A stretch of 15,140 nt of DNA, from contig JAHJDK010000069.1 in the NCBI GenBank assembly GCA_018812505.1, forward strand, positions 1 through 15,140, written 5' to 3'. Origin of the DNA: Nanobdellota archaeon. GTDB lineage: Archaea > Nanobdellota > Nanobdellia > Woesearchaeales > GCA-2686295. Shown here in pieces: positions 14,310 to 15,140 of this stretch. Made by a program: the position numbers and the translations under genes. The notes under the pieces were generated by a model. It had not been told where the DNA came from and searched no databases. It saw only the letters and a list, made by a program, of their open reading frames with translations. Numbering within the stretch: position 1 is the first letter of the stretch; each line of letters begins with the position of its first letter.

Positions 14310-14837
14310 ATGGCCAAACAATCAGTTACCACAGGTCGAGCTTATGTTCAATACAAAGGAGAATTCGACTTTGACGGACTGTTCAAACTAATAACAAACT
14401 GGATTATCAGCAGAAGATACGAATTTCAAGAAAAAAAATATAAGGAATCAGCAAAAGGACACGCAGGTCAAGAACTAAAAATCAAGCTAACAGGCGAAAA
14501 AAAAGAGAATTCATACATTAAATTGTATGTCAATGTTTTTATGAGAGGATGGGATTACAAAGAAAAAGAAGTCATAATTGACGGAGAAAGAAAAATAGTG
14601 GCAAGTGGAAGAATTCAAATAGAAATAATAACCAAAGCAGAAACTGACTGGCAAAACAGGTTTTCAGGCACCCCATTCAAAGAATTAATAGGTAAATTCT
14701 ACGACTGGGTTATGAAAAAAGAAATAGAACTACTACACTACGATGTTCAAGAATACGAGACACTAAGACTAGAACACGAAGTCAAAAAGTTTTTAAAGAT
14801 GGAAACCGATACACATGCATTCGAACGCGGAAACTAA
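14310..14837 (+). CDS. Conserved-looking hypothetical protein, 175 aa, paralogue of the next gene
   Basis: I do not recognise the family. The protein is soluble, charged, and has neither signal peptide nor membrane span. It begins with a beta/helix segment (YVQYKGEFDFDGLFKLITNW, residues 12-31), has alternating strands in the middle (LKIKLTGEKK, SYIKLYVNVF, KEVIIDG, RIQIEIITKAE), and ends in a helical region with YDWVMKKEIELL and REXH-like charged stretches. Its N-terminus aligns with that of the next gene (YEGIFDPRELYTIIDEL), so the two are tandem paralogues. The ATG is supported by a TATA box at leaderless spacing. An alpha/beta fold with a possible binding role is all that can be inferred. 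Confidence 0.7.
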   Translation: MAKQSVTTGRAYVQYKGEFDFDGLFKLITNWIISRRYEFQEKKYKESAKGHAGQELKIKLTGEKKENSYIKLYVNVFMRGWDYKEKEVIIDGERKIVASGRIQIEIITKAETDWQNRFSGTPFKELIGKFYDWVMKKEIELLHYDVQEYETLRLEHEVKKFLKMETDTHAFERGN

Positions 14838-14894
14838 CTATAAAGCTGAAAATGAACATAAAAATATCCGGACAAAACAGAGGTGAAAAATTCT

Positions 14895-15140
14895 TTGGCT
14901 GAAACACTAACAGTAGTTGACGGGAAAACAATAGAATACGAAGGAATATTCGACCCAAGAGAATTATACACTATCATAGACGAACTATCCAAACAACACA
15001 GCTTTGACAAGAATGAATTCAGAAACTGTGAGTTCGTATTCAAAGAATCCAAAGACTTAATACTAGACATAAGACCATACAAAAGATTATCAGAATACGC
15101 AAAAACAGAGATAAAAATAGAGATAACAGGAACAGATCTG
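14895..15140 (+). CDS. Paralogue of the preceding hypothetical protein (3' end beyond the window)
   Basis: The frame is open to the end of the window. Two starts are possible. TTG at 14895 gives MAETLTVVDGKTIEYEGIFD and has AGGTG (14881-14885) 9 nt upstream. GTG at 14883 lies inside that site and adds only four residues. I prefer the TTG because the resulting N-terminus lines up with that of the preceding protein (MAKQSVTTGRAYVQYKGEFD). The visible 82 residues show the same beta-helix-beta order, ending with EIKIEITGTDL, like RIQIEIITKAE in its neighbour. It lies 57 nt after the neighbour with no obvious TATA box, so the two are probably co-transcribed. Function unknown; a heteromer with the neighbour is possible. 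Confidence 0.65.
   Translation, partial: MAETLTVVDGKTIEYEGIFDPRELYTIIDELSKQHSFDKNEFRNCEFVFKESKDLILDIRPYKRLSEYAKTEIKIEITGTDL

Noticed and set aside
14883..14894. GTG start for the second tandem paralogue
   Set aside because: It lies within AGGTG; the TTG at 14895 has suitable spacing and aligns with the paralogue.
1..15140. CRISPR array, insertion sequence or integrase-type element
   Set aside because: No regularly spaced repeats, transposase or recombinase motifs, or terminal inverted repeats were found, including around the RhuM gene.

Overview
The window is an A+T-rich piece of an archaeal chromosome. The archaeal calls are a beta proteasome subunit directly followed by a KH/MBL/beta-CASP nuclease of the aCPSF1 (FttA) type, TATA-box promoters about 25-30 nt before many starts (several apparently leaderless), GGTG-type ribosome binding sites, and class III (archaeal) prepilin signals. 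The low G+C, the small K/E/N/I-rich proteins and the style of the secretion locus suggest a DPANN archaeon (Woesearchaeota/Pacearchaeota/Nanoarchaeota-like); the lineage is inference.

Layout. (1) 1-815: the acidic tail of an upstream gene, a small minus-strand coiled-coil gene, and an Lrp/AsnC-like regulator. (2) 866-3400: a secreted Cys-rich protein, then two overlapping genes for membrane-anchored, pilin-like extracellular proteins, the second very rich in N-glycosylation sequons. (3) 3455-8514: a tight five-gene operon with a winged-helix-like protein, a charged protein with four helical repeats, a GspE/TadA/ArlI-type ATPase and two separate T2SSF (TadC/ArlJ-like) membrane platform proteins. 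(4) 8595-11501: three related class III pilins with the same Cys pair. The first stands alone; the other two form a pair. A minus-strand RhuM-family gene with different codon usage separates them and looks like an acquired insertion. (5) 11571-14128: psmB and aCPSF1. (6) 14129-14309: two stem-loops sharing a GGGGTAT tail. (7) 14310-15140: two tandem paralogous genes of unknown function, the second cut by the window edge.

How it fits together. Regions 2-4 read as one type IV-pilus-like machine: ATPase, two-part platform, three probable filament subunits, two further anchored surface proteins and perhaps a Cys-rich surface protein. Two cytosolic proteins of unknown role are encoded with the ATPase. 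No prepilin peptidase and no ArlH-like protein is seen here. Region 5 is housekeeping protein and RNA turnover and termination. No tRNA, rRNA, CRISPR array, insertion sequence or gene-free stretch over 300 bases was found.
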